Origin: Enterococcus mediterraneensis
GTDB taxonomy: Bacteria; Bacillota; Bacilli; Lactobacillales; Enterococcaceae
Length of the DNA stretch: 64,000 nt
NCBI RefSeq assembly: GCF_900604485.1
Contig: NZ_UWOP01000002.1
Span: forward strand, 186,001 to 250,000
Direction of reading: 5' to 3'
The notes beneath the pieces were generated by a model, which worked only from the letters and a program-made list of their open reading frames with translations, was not told the origin of the DNA and searched no databases. Position numbers and translations under genes: made by a program. Below, in pieces: positions 9,032 to 18,681 of the stretch. Numbering within the stretch: the stretch's first letter is position 1; each line of letters starts with the position of its first letter.

Positions 9032-9720
9032 AAAAAGTATTGATTGTTGAAACAAATATACAGAAATATGCTGGCACAAACGAAGCGACCGGACTTTGGC
9101 TTGGCGAGAGCATTGAATTTATTGATGAACTTCATAAACACAGCATTGAAGTCGATTTTGTAAGTCCATTGGGAGGATTTGTACCTCTGGATCCTCGAAG
9201 TATGAAATATATAGACAAGTCCATTATGGCGATTTATTCAGATAAAAAATTTGTCCGTGAAGGCTTGATAAATACGAAAAAACCAGAAGAAATAAATCCT
9301 GCTAACTATAGTGCTATCTACTTTACTGGTGGACATGGTGTTATGTGGGATTTCCCTGATAATAAAAAGCTGCAAGAAATTGCTTTAGCCATCTATGAAA
9401 ATGATGGATATATTTTATCTGTTTGCCATGGAATTGCCGGGCTGCTTAATATTAAAGACAGACAAGGGAATTTTTTGATTTCCGGAAAAAAAGTTACAGG
9501 TTTTACAAAGACCGAGGAAATTTTAGCTGGAAAATTAAACGTGGTACCATTCTTAAATCAACAAGCAGCTGAAGAAAGAAATGCGATATTTCAAAAGAAA
9601 AGGTTTTATAAAGAATTTGCTTTAAAAGATAGTCGAATCATCACAGGGCAAAATCCCTTTTCTGTAAGAGCTGTTGCAAAATTATATATTGAGGAGTTAA
9701 ACATATGCAAACCATCTTAG
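9028..9720 (+). CDS. DJ-1/PfpI (Hsp31-like) family protein
   Basis: The 230-residue protein has the class-I glutamine-amidotransferase-like fold signature. The nucleophile elbow SVCHGIAGLLN places the reactive Cys next to His, and YFTGGHGVMWDFPDN supplies the glycine-rich acidic loop. Such proteins act as glyoxalase III, deglycase or chaperone-like stress enzymes on reactive carbonyls. The gene overlaps the ArsR-type regulator by 4 bp and the following epimerase by 16 bp, so the three are translationally coupled. This grouping suggests an inducible reactive-electrophile response, but the signal is not evident. Confidence 0.85.
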   Translation: MKKVLIVETNIQKYAGTNEATGLWLGESIEFIDELHKHSIEVDFVSPLGGFVPLDPRSMKYIDKSIMAIYSDKKFVREGLINTKKPEEINPANYSAIYFTGGHGVMWDFPDNKKLQEIALAIYENDGYILSVCHGIAGLLNIKDRQGNFLISGKKVTGFTKTEEILAGKLNVVPFLNQQAAEERNAIFQKKRFYKEFALKDSRIITGQNPFSVRAVAKLYIEELNICKPS

Positions 9721-10625
9721 GTAGTAATGGACAGATCGGTCATGAATTAGCAAAAGAGTTATACAACAATTACACAAAAGATATTCGGTTAGTAAGCCGC
9801 AAACCTAAAAAAATCAACCCTAGCGACCAGCTAATATCAGCCGATTTAATGGATCTTGATCAAACAAAAAAAGCGATTGAAAATAGCGATATTGTATATT
9901 TTACTGTTGGTTTACCAATGAACTCTGAATTATGGGAAACAAATTTTTTAAAAATCACTAAAAACGTCATAGAAGCTTGTAAGGAATCTCGTAGTAAACT
10001 TGTTTTTTTTGATAATACTTATATGTATCCCAAAAATAGTACGCCGCAAAAAGAAAATACTAAATTTTCTCCTTTAGGTAGAAAAGCAGTCGTACGTTCT
10101 GAAGCGGCTGAATTAGTTTTAAGTGAAATAGAAAATGGACATTTAGAGGCTGTTATTTGTCGTGCGCCAGAATTTTATGGACCGGATAAAACTCAAAGCA
10201 TAACTAATACTCTAGTTTTAGATAAAATCAAAGTTAACGACACTGCTAACATACCCGTTAGTAAAGATACGTTGAGGACTTTGATCTGGACTCCTGATGC
10301 CAGTCGCGCAATGGCTTTAATTGGAAATACTCCAAGCGCCTATGGTCAAACTTGGCATCTTCCTTGTGATGAACCTCATACTTATCTAGATATGATTACT
10401 ATTTCAGAAAAATTACTAAACAGAACTGTAAAATATAAAGTCATTCCTTTATGGCAGTTTAAGCTTGCCAAGTTTTTCAGTAAAAAAGTTAAGGAATTAG
10501 ACGAATTGCTGCCTAGATATGAAGTGGACAATATTTTTATATCTGATAAATTCAAAAAGGCATTTCCAGATTTCAAAATCACTTCTCTTAAAAAAGGAAT
10601 CGCTCAGCTGCTGGGTGAAGATTAA
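9705..10625 (+). CDS. NAD(P)-binding epimerase/extended SDR-like protein
   Basis: The 306-residue protein starts with a Rossmann motif (ILGSNGQIGHELAKEL), followed by an acidic turn (LISADLMDLDQT) and a YTFTVG-like beta strand (VYFTVGLPM). This is the extended short-chain-dehydrogenase/epimerase fold. The usual YxxxK catalytic pair is not obvious, so it may be an atypical member acting as an NmrA-like or reductase-type protein. Its start lies 16 bp inside the end of the preceding gene, so it belongs to the ArsR-controlled operon. Substrate unknown. Confidence 0.75.
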   Translation: MQTILGSNGQIGHELAKELYNNYTKDIRLVSRKPKKINPSDQLISADLMDLDQTKKAIENSDIVYFTVGLPMNSELWETNFLKITKNVIEACKESRSKLVFFDNTYMYPKNSTPQKENTKFSPLGRKAVVRSEAAELVLSEIENGHLEAVICRAPEFYGPDKTQSITNTLVLDKIKVNDTANIPVSKDTLRTLIWTPDASRAMALIGNTPSAYGQTWHLPCDEPHTYLDMITISEKLLNRTVKYKVIPLWQFKLAKFFSKKVKELDELLPRYEVDNIFISDKFKKAFPDFKITSLKKGIAQLLGED

Positions 10626-10661
10626 GGCTCCTTCCCTTTTTTATTTTGCGTTGAATAGACA

Positions 10662-10696
10662 GAAAAGGATCAAACATTAATCGTTTGATCCTTTTC
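10662..10696. terminator. Bidirectional terminator between convergent genes
   Basis: Perfect 14-bp arms GAAAAGGATCAAAC and GTTTGATCCTTTTC surround a 7-base loop. It lies between the ends of the plus-strand epimerase gene and the minus-strand ROK gene. Confidence 0.8.
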
Positions 10697-10729
10697 TATA
10701 AATTTTCTAAAGGCTACGGCTTCAAAGCG

Positions 10730-11362
10730 TCATTCTTTTTCCGCCGCTTCTGCCAACAACAAACTTCCAATGATCCCACTTTCATTTGGCAGTCCCCAGC
10801 GAACGATATATTCTTCTGGAGCCGGTGTTTCCATATAGCCGGCCATTTGTTGGAGGAATTGCTGGCGAATCTTTTGCAAAAGATGCTCTTGATTCATCAC
10901 GCCGCCTCCCAAAATGATTTTTTCAGGGGCTAGTGTCAGCGCGTAATTCATTAAAGCCTGCGCGATATAAAAGGCTTGGATGTCCCAAACCGGATGATCT
11001 TCCGGCAGTTCTTGACCTTTGATTCCGGTACGAGCTTCTAATGATGGTCCCGCCGCTAAGCCTTCCAAGCAGTCTTTGTGATAAGGGCAGGTGCCTTCAT
11101 AGGTGTCTTGCGGATGGCGTTTGACATAGATATGTCCCATCTCGGGATGCGCGATTCCTTGGAAAATCTCGCCATTTAATACGACACCAGCACCGATCCC
11201 CATTGCTTTTAATGGATACGCGTCAAAAAATTGAAAAACCTTTGCCAACGTCTCTTCAGGGGTCGTCGTTGGGATGCTGACCTTTTCAACTATTTGTTGG
11301 TTTTCATCTGCCACAGCGCAGACAAATTTTGTTCCTCCAGCTTCAATACCACCGAAATACAT
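10730..11362 (-). pseudogene. ROK family sugar kinase (fructokinase/mannokinase-like) with a large in-frame internal deletion
   Basis: The reading frame is open for 210 residues, but ROK fructokinases of this type are about 290. The N-terminus (GGIEAGGTKFVCAVADENQ) and the C-terminal half (zinc-site region EMGHIYVKRHPQDTYEGTCP, then CLEGLAAGPSLEARTG) are well kept. After PLKAMGIG the sequence jumps straight to AGVVLNGEIFQG. In intact relatives roughly 80 residues lie between a first GIG(S)FGP motif and a second GTGIGAG motif, including the catalytic Asp of the DVN motif. The loss looks like recombination between the two GIG-coding repeats. The gene starts on the TAATG overlap with the GH38 gene, so it is still translated, but kinase activity is unlikely. 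Confidence 0.75.
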
Positions 11363-14040
11363 TATTTCTCCTCCTCGATAGCGATCGTTCGGATCTCATA
11401 AGGATGCAGTTCTTCTGAGACGGTCCCGATCGGTTCTTCTAACAGATTCAACAGCTGAGATTTTGTTTGTTCACCTTTTGAAATCGAAAACGCTGCCGTC
11501 TCATCACTTAAATTATACCCTCGCAGGATCAATTTATCATCACTTTCTCGGCGTTTTAATGCCGTTACGGCAAAACGGGGACTATCGATCGCTACATATT
11601 GGCGCTTAGTAGGCAATATTCCTTCATGATGAGTCGTCTGACCTGTGATAAACGGTACTTGATCCAAATGGGCATCAAGGTAGGTGGCAAAACGTGTTTC
11701 TGGTGCGCCATGGATCTCTAAGCCGTAGTGGAAAGTATGTTCTCCCAAGCACTGGGCTTCTGGTGTTGGAAAATAGCCCCAGTCTCCCAGTTCACCGACA
11801 CAGCGCAATAAGGTCAATGCGATAGTATCATCCACAATCTCATACTCATTCAACCCAAAGTTGGAGATTGTCACGCCAAAAGTGTCCTGATGCAGATTGA
11901 CGAAAGCGTGTTGATGTTGCGGATTGGTAGGATTTTCCCAATGGGTAGAAACTTTGTTAGACCGTTTGACCGTTTCATAGATACTGTCTGCTTCATGGGT
12001 TTCCGCATGAATCGTTGTCGGGAACAACGCCCGCAGCCGATGATCTTTTGCTTGGTTGTTGACAGACGTTTCAAAAAACAGCTTACGGCTGACATTATTG
12101 ATGATAATAGTCGTTTCCAGAGTCAAAGGGATCAGTTCTGCTGAACGTTGCGCTTTTCGATCACGAAATTCCACGACTGCTTGTTGTTCGCGACTCAGCT
12201 GCTCATCTGCTGATGCCGGGATATTCAGAGTTTGTGTGACAAGAACTTTTCCTTCTACCCCATTATCTTCTAAAACAGTGATCTGATGAGGAAACTGTGT
12301 TGATAAAATAGGCCGGTCTCCTTTAGGTTGTTTAAAAATATATTCGTTGCCGATATCACCGACATCTTCGAAAACCAGCAGATTTTTTAGTGTTTTGCCG
12401 GTTTCTTTATCGGTCACTGTCAAAGAACCGTCATTCTCAATAGCGGCTGTTAGCCATTGATTTTCCAAACGGCGGCCGTTTTCATGGATAAAGCCAGCTT
12501 CTTCTGCAGTTTTCCCTTCAACCAGTCCAAATGTTTGCCAAGAAAAGCCTGGCATCTGTTCCACCGCAAGTTTAACAGTCACGAATTTTTCCATGTAAGG
12601 AACACGGAACGCCTCTTTTGGCAAATCATAATTGAAACGGACGTTGGCTTCACTGACTGTTGCCGAAACTTCTTGGCCGTTTTCATCCACTACATGATAC
12701 GTCACGGCAGGTTCTGCTTCCAGTGCTTCAAACAATCGGTGCGGCTGCCCTTCTTTGAATAGTTTACGAGACAAGGTCACCTCTACTTCTGCTACACCGC
12801 TTTTAGCAGATCCATTGGTATTGAAAACTACAAATGGTTTGCTTTCTTCTGGAAATTTGCTAGTGTCGATGGCTTGGACCAGCGCTTGTGTGGCTTCTTC
12901 TGCGATATATTTTCCTACCTCGTCAGCCTTTTCAAAGCGCGGCATCATTTCCCGATGAACAGCATCTACCGAACAGCCGCAGATACTGTCATGAGGATGG
13001 TTTTGCATCAATGTTTTCCATGCGTAAGTTAATTGGTCATGAGGATAGTTGCCAGTAATATCGTACGCCATCGTTGCCAACGGTTCCGCGATATTTTCCA
13101 ATTGGCGGGAAACTTTGGTATTCCATTGTTTCAAATATACCCGAGCAGATGCGGTATTGGCCAAGGTGTACCATCCATCGGTTTCTTGGCTTGTCAGCTC
13201 ACCATGGACTGTTCCCAAGTCTTCTGGCAGATCATTTTGGACGGCTTCCAAATAGTCGGTAAAATTCGAATGAATAAATTCATATTCCGGAAATAATTTG
13301 TTGGCCAATTGAATTGCTGTCGTAACATCTTTTTGGACCGGTTGATGATCCACACCATTCATCATCAAATAGTGATTGGTGGAGCCGTACTTTTCGACAT
13401 CCGCTAACTTTTGCTGCCAAAAGATCTTAGCTTCTTCTTCCTCTGTCGGCAATTCGTTACCGTTGCTGTACCAGTTGGCAAACAATAAGCCAAAGATCTC
13501 ACTGCCGTCTGGTCCTTGCCAATGCATCTCCGAGTATTGAGAAGTATAGTTGTCATCCGGCAAAACCTCATTGTCAAAGCCGATGGGTTTCACACCGCGA
13601 CCGAATGCGGCACTTTTCAAATTGGCTTGCAGCATCATCTGCGGAGTTTGTCCCATATTCCCGAAAGTATCCGGGAAATAGCCCAACATGACCGGCTGCC
13701 CCCATTTTTTGCTTTCGGCCATCCCTACCAGCATGTTGCGGACATTGGATTCTGAACTGGTCAAAAAGTCATCCTGCAAAATGTAGAATGGACCGATGCA
13801 CAGTTTCCCGTCGGTAATGGCTTTTTGGACTGCTTCCCGTTTTTCCGGACGGACTTGCAGATAGTCATCTAGGATGATCGTTTGTCCATCCAAGTGAAAG
13901 CTATTGAATTCAGGATCTTTTTCGAATAATTCCAATAAATCGTCCATCAAAGTCACCAGACGCATATGGTGTTGTTCATAAGCCATATACCATTCACGAT
14001 CCCAATGACTGTGGGAAATGATGTAGACTTTTTTCTTCAT
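11362..14040 (-). CDS. GH38 family alpha-mannosidase
   Basis: The 892-residue protein begins with the zinc-site motif SHSHWDREWY typical of GH38, followed by the nucleophile-containing segment GYFPDTFGNMGQTPQM near residue 120. A three-helix middle domain and C-terminal beta-sandwiches follow. No signal peptide is present, so it trims mannose from imported oligosaccharides in the cytoplasm. The start has an AGGAGG ribosome-binding site. It follows the GH125 gene by 12 bp and overlaps the ROK kinase gene, forming one minus-strand operon. A grouping of GH38, GH125, GH92 and ROK genes is known from the N-glycan cluster of Streptococcus pneumoniae, which supports a role in high-mannose glycan use. 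Confidence 0.93.
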   Translation of the reverse strand: MKKKVYIISHSHWDREWYMAYEQHHMRLVTLMDDLLELFEKDPEFNSFHLDGQTIILDDYLQVRPEKREAVQKAITDGKLCIGPFYILQDDFLTSSESNVRNMLVGMAESKKWGQPVMLGYFPDTFGNMGQTPQMMLQANLKSAAFGRGVKPIGFDNEVLPDDNYTSQYSEMHWQGPDGSEIFGLLFANWYSNGNELPTEEEEAKIFWQQKLADVEKYGSTNHYLMMNGVDHQPVQKDVTTAIQLANKLFPEYEFIHSNFTDYLEAVQNDLPEDLGTVHGELTSQETDGWYTLANTASARVYLKQWNTKVSRQLENIAEPLATMAYDITGNYPHDQLTYAWKTLMQNHPHDSICGCSVDAVHREMMPRFEKADEVGKYIAEEATQALVQAIDTSKFPEESKPFVVFNTNGSAKSGVAEVEVTLSRKLFKEGQPHRLFEALEAEPAVTYHVVDENGQEVSATVSEANVRFNYDLPKEAFRVPYMEKFVTVKLAVEQMPGFSWQTFGLVEGKTAEEAGFIHENGRRLENQWLTAAIENDGSLTVTDKETGKTLKNLLVFEDVGDIGNEYIFKQPKGDRPILSTQFPHQITVLEDNGVEGKVLVTQTLNIPASADEQLSREQQAVVEFRDRKAQRSAELIPLTLETTIIINNVSRKLFFETSVNNQAKDHRLRALFPTTIHAETHEADSIYETVKRSNKVSTHWENPTNPQHQHAFVNLHQDTFGVTISNFGLNEYEIVDDTIALTLLRCVGELGDWGYFPTPEAQCLGEHTFHYGLEIHGAPETRFATYLDAHLDQVPFITGQTTHHEGILPTKRQYVAIDSPRFAVTALKRRESDDKLILRGYNLSDETAAFSISKGEQTKSQLLNLLEEPIGTVSEELHPYEIRTIAIEEEK

Positions 14041-14052
14041 TGTGTTTTCCTC

Positions 14053-15342
14053 CTATTTTTCGACACGGATATCAAAATAATCCATCACTAATTCGCAAAA
14101 CATCATGTTCGCCCACGAGAACCATTCCCGTGTGTATTGATTCGGATCATCTACGTCAAATCCCTCATGCATCAAATGGGTGCCGGCATCCGTAGCGACT
14201 AATTGATTTAGGATCCGTTCTTTTTCTTGCTTATCTTCTGTCGTCATCCCCTCCATCGCTAAAGCGATTGGCCAGACATAGTTTTCTGGCGTATGGGAAG
14301 AACCGATACCTTTGGCGAATTTTCCTTCATAATAATAAGGATTTTCCTTGCTTAGCAGGGTCTTGCGAGTCCGCAGATAACGGGGATCATCCATTTGTCC
14401 ATAACCGAGATAAGGAGCAGCGATCAAATTTGGGACATTACTGTCATCCATCAAGGTAGCGTTACCTTTGCCGTCTACTTCATAAGCATAGATATCTTCA
14501 CCTTCTTGATTAGTTGTTCGACCATATTCTTCGATGCCTTGTTGGATCTCCTCTTTTAATTTATGAGCTTTCTGCAGGAGAGCTTCTTCTGGGAGGATCG
14601 TCGCAAAGATGTCTTCAAGATAGCCTAAAACGACTACAGCGAACATATTGGAAGGAATCAGATAGCCGTAGACACAAGCATCGTCGCTTGGTCGGAAACC
14701 CGACCAAGTCAGTCCCACAGACGCAACTTCCGCCCCCCGTCCTTCATTGATCAGTGTATCTTCTTTCCGATCAGTATCTCTGACAAAAGTATATGGAGAA
14801 TTGGCATGGTCTTGTTCAGTGGCAAAAACATCTAGAATCTTTTTCACACCCGACACGAAGGATTCATTAAATTGATCCGTCCGTCCAGTATTTTTATAAA
14901 GCAGATATGCCAACTGGATAGGATAGCAAAGTGAGTCGATCTCGTATTTTCTTTCCCAGATCCAGTCATTCATTTGGGTGTGATCTGTCTGATGTCCCGC
15001 ACCATTTGCTGTCTCGTTAAAAGCGTTAGCATAAGGATCGATATTGATATAGAAAAACTGCCGCTTGACTAGCCCTGAGATCATCTCCGCTAGTTCATCG
15101 TCTTCTTTAGCGATGACCAGATATGGTCTTACCTGAGCGGTAGAATCTCTCAACCACATCGCCGGTATGTCTCCTGTCAGTAAGAATGTCGTTCCATCTT
15201 CTTGTCTTTTGACAGTAGTTAAAAGCATATTAGCAAAGGCCGCATTGAAATTTTCCGCCCAATCTCGGTGTTCTTCACCACATTTTTCAGTTATTGATTG
15301 CATAAATTTTTCAACAGATTTTGGTATATCTTTATATGCCAT
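14053..15342 (-). CDS. GH125 family exo-alpha-1,6-mannosidase
   Basis: The 429-residue protein has the (alpha/alpha)6-barrel pattern of GH125, with diagnostic segments IPAMWLRDSTAQVRPYLVIA and NANAFNETANGAGHQTDHT-like (residues about 105-125), and WIWERKYEIDSLCYP. Known members remove non-reducing alpha-1,6-linked mannose with inversion and need no metal. No signal peptide is seen. The start has a GGAGG ribosome-binding site. It is the first gene of the GH125-GH38-ROK operon, transcribed away from the GntR gene. Its promoter carries a TATAAT -10, a cre-like box over the -35 and a TGATATATCA operator just downstream. Confidence 0.92.
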   Translation of the reverse strand: MAYKDIPKSVEKFMQSITEKCGEEHRDWAENFNAAFANMLLTTVKRQEDGTTFLLTGDIPAMWLRDSTAQVRPYLVIAKEDDELAEMISGLVKRQFFYINIDPYANAFNETANGAGHQTDHTQMNDWIWERKYEIDSLCYPIQLAYLLYKNTGRTDQFNESFVSGVKKILDVFATEQDHANSPYTFVRDTDRKEDTLINEGRGAEVASVGLTWSGFRPSDDACVYGYLIPSNMFAVVVLGYLEDIFATILPEEALLQKAHKLKEEIQQGIEEYGRTTNQEGEDIYAYEVDGKGNATLMDDSNVPNLIAAPYLGYGQMDDPRYLRTRKTLLSKENPYYYEGKFAKGIGSSHTPENYVWPIALAMEGMTTEDKQEKERILNQLVATDAGTHLMHEGFDVDDPNQYTREWFSWANMMFCELVMDYFDIRVEK

Positions 15343-15360
15343 ATTTTCTTTCCTCCAGTA

Positions 15361-15420
15361 AATGATATATCATTACCCGCTCATTATACCTCTTGACCTT
15401 CTGATTGTCTACGCTTCCAA
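15361..15420 (-). promoter_or_regulatory. Promoter of the mannosidase operon with operator and cre-like box
   Basis: Minus-strand TAGACA (15406-15411) and TATAAT (15383-15388) are 17 bp apart. The perfect palindrome AATGATATATCATT (15361-15374) lies just downstream of the -10. A box TTGGAAGCGTAGACA (15406-15420) fits WTGNAANCGNWNNCW and covers the -35. Confidence 0.75.
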
Positions 15421-15468
15421 GAAATAAAAAAGCATTTACTTTTGTATTTGATATGGTATCATCAGAAT

Positions 15469-15480
15469 ATGATATATCAT
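15469..15480. promoter_or_regulatory. Second TGATATATCA operator, upstream of the GntR gene
   Basis: The palindrome ATGATATATCAT repeats the operator found 108 bp away in the divergent GH125 promoter. It ends just before the AAAGGCGG ribosome-binding site of the GntR-type gene, so it would give autoregulation. Confidence 0.7.
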
Positions 15481-15497
15481 TAAAAGGCGGTTTGACT

Positions 15498-16550
15498 ATG
15501 AATCAACCATTATATAAAACAATTTTTCATGATCTGCTTCACAAAATATCTAACGGTGAGCTGTCTTCTGGTGATCGTTTGCCGACAGAAAAGGAACTTT
15601 CAGAAACTTACGGTGTCAGTCGTATCACGTCAAAACGTGCACTGACCGAACTGGAACAAGCTGGACTGATCTATCGCGTACGCGGAAAAGGCAGTTTTGT
15701 CCAGAAAAAGCCGACTGCGACCCCCTCTGTGGAACCTACGCGTCGTCTGCTTTTTCTGCTTCCTTTCATCAATGACCTTTCAGTAGGAAATTTTACGGAA
15801 GGCCTCGCCCCCGTTTTGCAAAATAAAGGATATGAAGTCCTTATGACGACCTCTGATTTTCTTTTGCAAAAAAAAGCCGAAGACCTGCAAAAGGAATTCG
15901 ACGGATTGATTTATTATGCTACTGATACCGATCAGCATTTGGATCTGCTCTTTGAACTTTCACTGGTCCAATATCCAGTGATCATTCTAGATAAAAAAAT
16001 CTATGAACTGCCCTATCCAACAGTCTTTTCAGACAACCGAGCCGGTGGACAGCTCGCGACCGCTTATTTAGCGGAGCAGGGACACCAAAGAATCGCTTAT
16101 ATTTTTGGTCAAAATCTTCATCCACAATCCGTTCGCCAACGATACTTAGGATATATCCAAGCAATCAACCAGGCAGCATTGACATTTCACACACTCTTGG
16201 ATGATCCTGAAGCGACCATTGATCACTTGCTGCCGTATCTTCAAGAACACGAGATCACAGGCCTTGTCTGCGAGAACGATCTAGTAGCGATCGAAGCCAT
16301 GCGCCTGATCAAACAGCAACAAAAAAGCGTACCTGAGGATTTTTCAATTGTCGGCTTTGATAATATCCAAGCGGCCGCTCTCATTGATACACCGCTGACT
16401 ACTGTTGCTCAAGACTTTCTTCTGCTGGGACAAACGGCCGGAGAATGCTTGATCGATTGGATCGAGACCGGTCAAATGCCCGAAGATCAAAAAATACCTG
16501 TACAACTGATCAAACGAAATTCAGTAAAGGAGAAGGAAAATGAACATTGA
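15498..16550 (+). CDS. GntR family regulator with LacI-type sensor domain
   Basis: The 350-residue protein joins an N-terminal GntR winged helix (GDRLPTEKELSETYGVSRIT, residues about 23-42, then GLIYRVRGKGSFV) to a periplasmic-binding-protein-like sensor (about 75-345, with IVGFDNIQAAALIDTPLTTV). This AraR-like layout is used for sugar-responsive repressors. The start at 15498 (MNQPLYKTIF) is preferred to upstream options because AAAGGCGG lies 7 bases before it. The gene overlaps the GH92 gene by 11 bp. It most likely binds the twin ATGATATATCAT palindromes and is released by mannose or a manno-oligosaccharide; the ligand is an inference. Confidence 0.9.
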   Translation: MNQPLYKTIFHDLLHKISNGELSSGDRLPTEKELSETYGVSRITSKRALTELEQAGLIYRVRGKGSFVQKKPTATPSVEPTRRLLFLLPFINDLSVGNFTEGLAPVLQNKGYEVLMTTSDFLLQKKAEDLQKEFDGLIYYATDTDQHLDLLFELSLVQYPVIILDKKIYELPYPTVFSDNRAGGQLATAYLAEQGHQRIAYIFGQNLHPQSVRQRYLGYIQAINQAALTFHTLLDDPEATIDHLLPYLQEHEITGLVCENDLVAIEAMRLIKQQQKSVPEDFSIVGFDNIQAAALIDTPLTTVAQDFLLLGQTAGECLIDWIETGQMPEDQKIPVQLIKRNSVKEKENEH

Positions 16551-18678
16551 ACAAATCGATACCCGTCATGGAACAGCCAATCAGTACAATTTTTCTCATG
16601 GGAACTGCTTACCTTATACCGGAGTTCCTTTTGGGATGAATTATTTCGCGCCGCAAACCACTGACCAAAAAGGCAGCTGGTGGTTCCACCCAGAAGATGT
16701 GGTCTTTCAAGGCTATCGTCTCACCCATCAGCCTAGTCCATGGATGGGAGACTTCAGCTCTTTGTTGCTTACACCGGTCAGCGGTACATTCGAGGAGCTT
16801 TCGCTTTTTCATGCCCAGAGCTCTTATCGGCCGCAAGAAAGCCGCTTTGCTCCTACTCATCTGACTATCAAACAGCTCCGTTACCAGATCACTTCGACTT
16901 TGATTCCAAGTATGTACGGCGGTATTTTGACCATTGATTATACAAAAGATAACAGTGGATTGTTGCTGACTTTGCCGGGAAAATATCAAATAACACAAGT
17001 CGACCCTCATCATCTAGCTTTTCAAGTGATCAATTTCAGCGGCAGTGAAGACGACCAGTTTACTTTTTATGGTGTCTTACATTGCGAACAGCCTTTACAA
17101 GGTTCGCTGGAAGAACAAGGAGAAGATGGACACATTCTCTTATCGTTTGGCAATATCAAACAGCAAGTGATCCGTTTAGGCACTTCCTTTATCAGTTCTG
17201 AGCAAGCGATGCTTAATTTGCAGCGTGAACAAGGACAAACTGCCGTTGATTATTTAGCCAACAGCACACAACTATGGCAAAGCTATTTCGATCGGCTAAA
17301 AGTAGAACACGAAGATATTGAACAGACAAAAACCTTCTATCATAATCTGTATCGTGTCTTTCTGTTTCCGCAAACCTTTTATGAACGCAATGAAAACAAA
17401 CAAGCGATCCACTATGATACTTTTCATAAAGAGGTGCGGTCAGGCGTTTTATATACCAACAACGGATTTTGGGACACCTACAAAACAGTCTATCCCCTGT
17501 TTTCATTGATCGCGACCGAAAAATACGAAGAAATGCTGGAAGGTTTTTTGAACAGCTATCGGGAGACCGGCTTCTTGCCAAAATGGCTTTCTCCAGATGA
17601 ACGCGGTTTGATGCCAGGCACATTGATCGATGCCGTGATCGCAGACGCTGCCGTAAAAGATATCCGAACTGATCTATTGCCAGAATTTCTTGAAGCGATG
17701 ATCAAAGGCGCAACCGTCCAAAGTGAGAATCCTAATTACGGTCGGCAAGGAACCACGGATTATCTAAAATATGGCTACCTTCCTAATGATTACCATGAAT
17801 CCGTTAACCATACATTAGACTATGCGTATAGTGACTTTTGTATCTCACAAGTAGCTAAAACTTTAGGTAAAACCGAAATTACAGAACACTACATGCAGCA
17901 AGCGCTCAATTATCGTCGACTTTTTGATAAACATGAAGGCTTGATGCGGTCTAAAGACCGAAACGGCGCTTTTCGCGAATCCTTTGATCCCTATCGCTGG
18001 GGTACTGATTACGCAGAAGGAAGCGCATGGCAAAGCAGTTTCGCGGTGTATCAAGATTTTGGAGGTCTGATCGCCCAATACGGCGGTCCAGATATTTTTG
18101 AGAAAAAGCTGATCCAATTATTCAACCAAGCTCCGGTCTTTCAAGTAGGAGGCTATGGATTTGAGATCCATGAAATGAGTGAGATGGCAGCTTTGGAGTA
18201 TGGTCAAATGGCAATTTCCAATCAGCCAAGTTTCCATTATCCATTTTTATTCAGCTATATCGGCAAACCGGAAATGGCCCAACCAGTACTGAAGCAATTG
18301 ATGACCCAAGCCTTCACTTCGTCCCCTACCGGCTATCCAGGAGACGAAGACAACGGAAGTATGGCTGGCTGGTACATTTTCAATAGTCTAGGCTTCTATC
18401 CTGTAACACCCGGCTCTGGTCAATATGTCATTGGAATGCCTTTGGTCAAATCAGCGGAGATCAAGCTTTCCAGCGGAGAAAAACTATTCATCACCGCAGA
18501 TCCATCATTGCCGCAGCAACAATTTATCCAAGAGATCATACGGGATCAAAAAGAACACTCCGCCCTCTACTTTGAATATGCTGACCTAACGAATGGTGGA
18601 ACTATCCATTATCAACTAGGGGTCGTTCCTCATCCAAAAACTTACACAAAAGAAGAGATTCCGTTTTCTTTGACCTAG
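16540..18678 (+). CDS. GH92 family alpha-mannosidase
   Basis: The 712-residue protein begins with a GH92-like N-terminal beta domain (DTRHGTANQYNFSHGNCLPY, WWFHPEDVVFQGYRLTHQPS) and continues into an (alpha/alpha)6 barrel with GFWDTYKTVYPLF and the strongly diagnostic PGDEDNGSMAGWYIFNSLGF near residue 600. These enzymes are calcium-dependent exo-alpha-mannosidases, mostly alpha-1,2. No signal peptide is found, so it probably acts inside the cell together with GH38 and GH125. It is the second gene after the GntR regulator with an 11-bp overlap. A strong terminator follows. Linkage specificity is inferred from the family only. Confidence 0.92.
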   Translation: MNIEQIDTRHGTANQYNFSHGNCLPYTGVPFGMNYFAPQTTDQKGSWWFHPEDVVFQGYRLTHQPSPWMGDFSSLLLTPVSGTFEELSLFHAQSSYRPQESRFAPTHLTIKQLRYQITSTLIPSMYGGILTIDYTKDNSGLLLTLPGKYQITQVDPHHLAFQVINFSGSEDDQFTFYGVLHCEQPLQGSLEEQGEDGHILLSFGNIKQQVIRLGTSFISSEQAMLNLQREQGQTAVDYLANSTQLWQSYFDRLKVEHEDIEQTKTFYHNLYRVFLFPQTFYERNENKQAIHYDTFHKEVRSGVLYTNNGFWDTYKTVYPLFSLIATEKYEEMLEGFLNSYRETGFLPKWLSPDERGLMPGTLIDAVIADAAVKDIRTDLLPEFLEAMIKGATVQSENPNYGRQGTTDYLKYGYLPNDYHESVNHTLDYAYSDFCISQVAKTLGKTEITEHYMQQALNYRRLFDKHEGLMRSKDRNGAFRESFDPYRWGTDYAEGSAWQSSFAVYQDFGGLIAQYGGPDIFEKKLIQLFNQAPVFQVGGYGFEIHEMSEMAALEYGQMAISNQPSFHYPFLFSYIGKPEMAQPVLKQLMTQAFTSSPTGYPGDEDNGSMAGWYIFNSLGFYPVTPGSGQYVIGMPLVKSAEIKLSSGEKLFITADPSLPQQQFIQEIIRDQKEHSALYFEYADLTNGGTIHYQLGVVPHPKTYTKEEIPFSLT

Positions 18679-18681
18679 TAC

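Noticed and set aside
9705..10625. A UDP-glucose 4-epimerase
   Set aside because: The Rossmann motif is present, but the YxxxK pair and sugar-nucleotide-binding features could not be found, so only the general fold is called.
11871..13755. Many open frames on the plus strand within the GH38 gene
   Set aside because: They lie opposite a well-supported GH38 coding region and lack ribosome-binding sites; shadows of the real gene.
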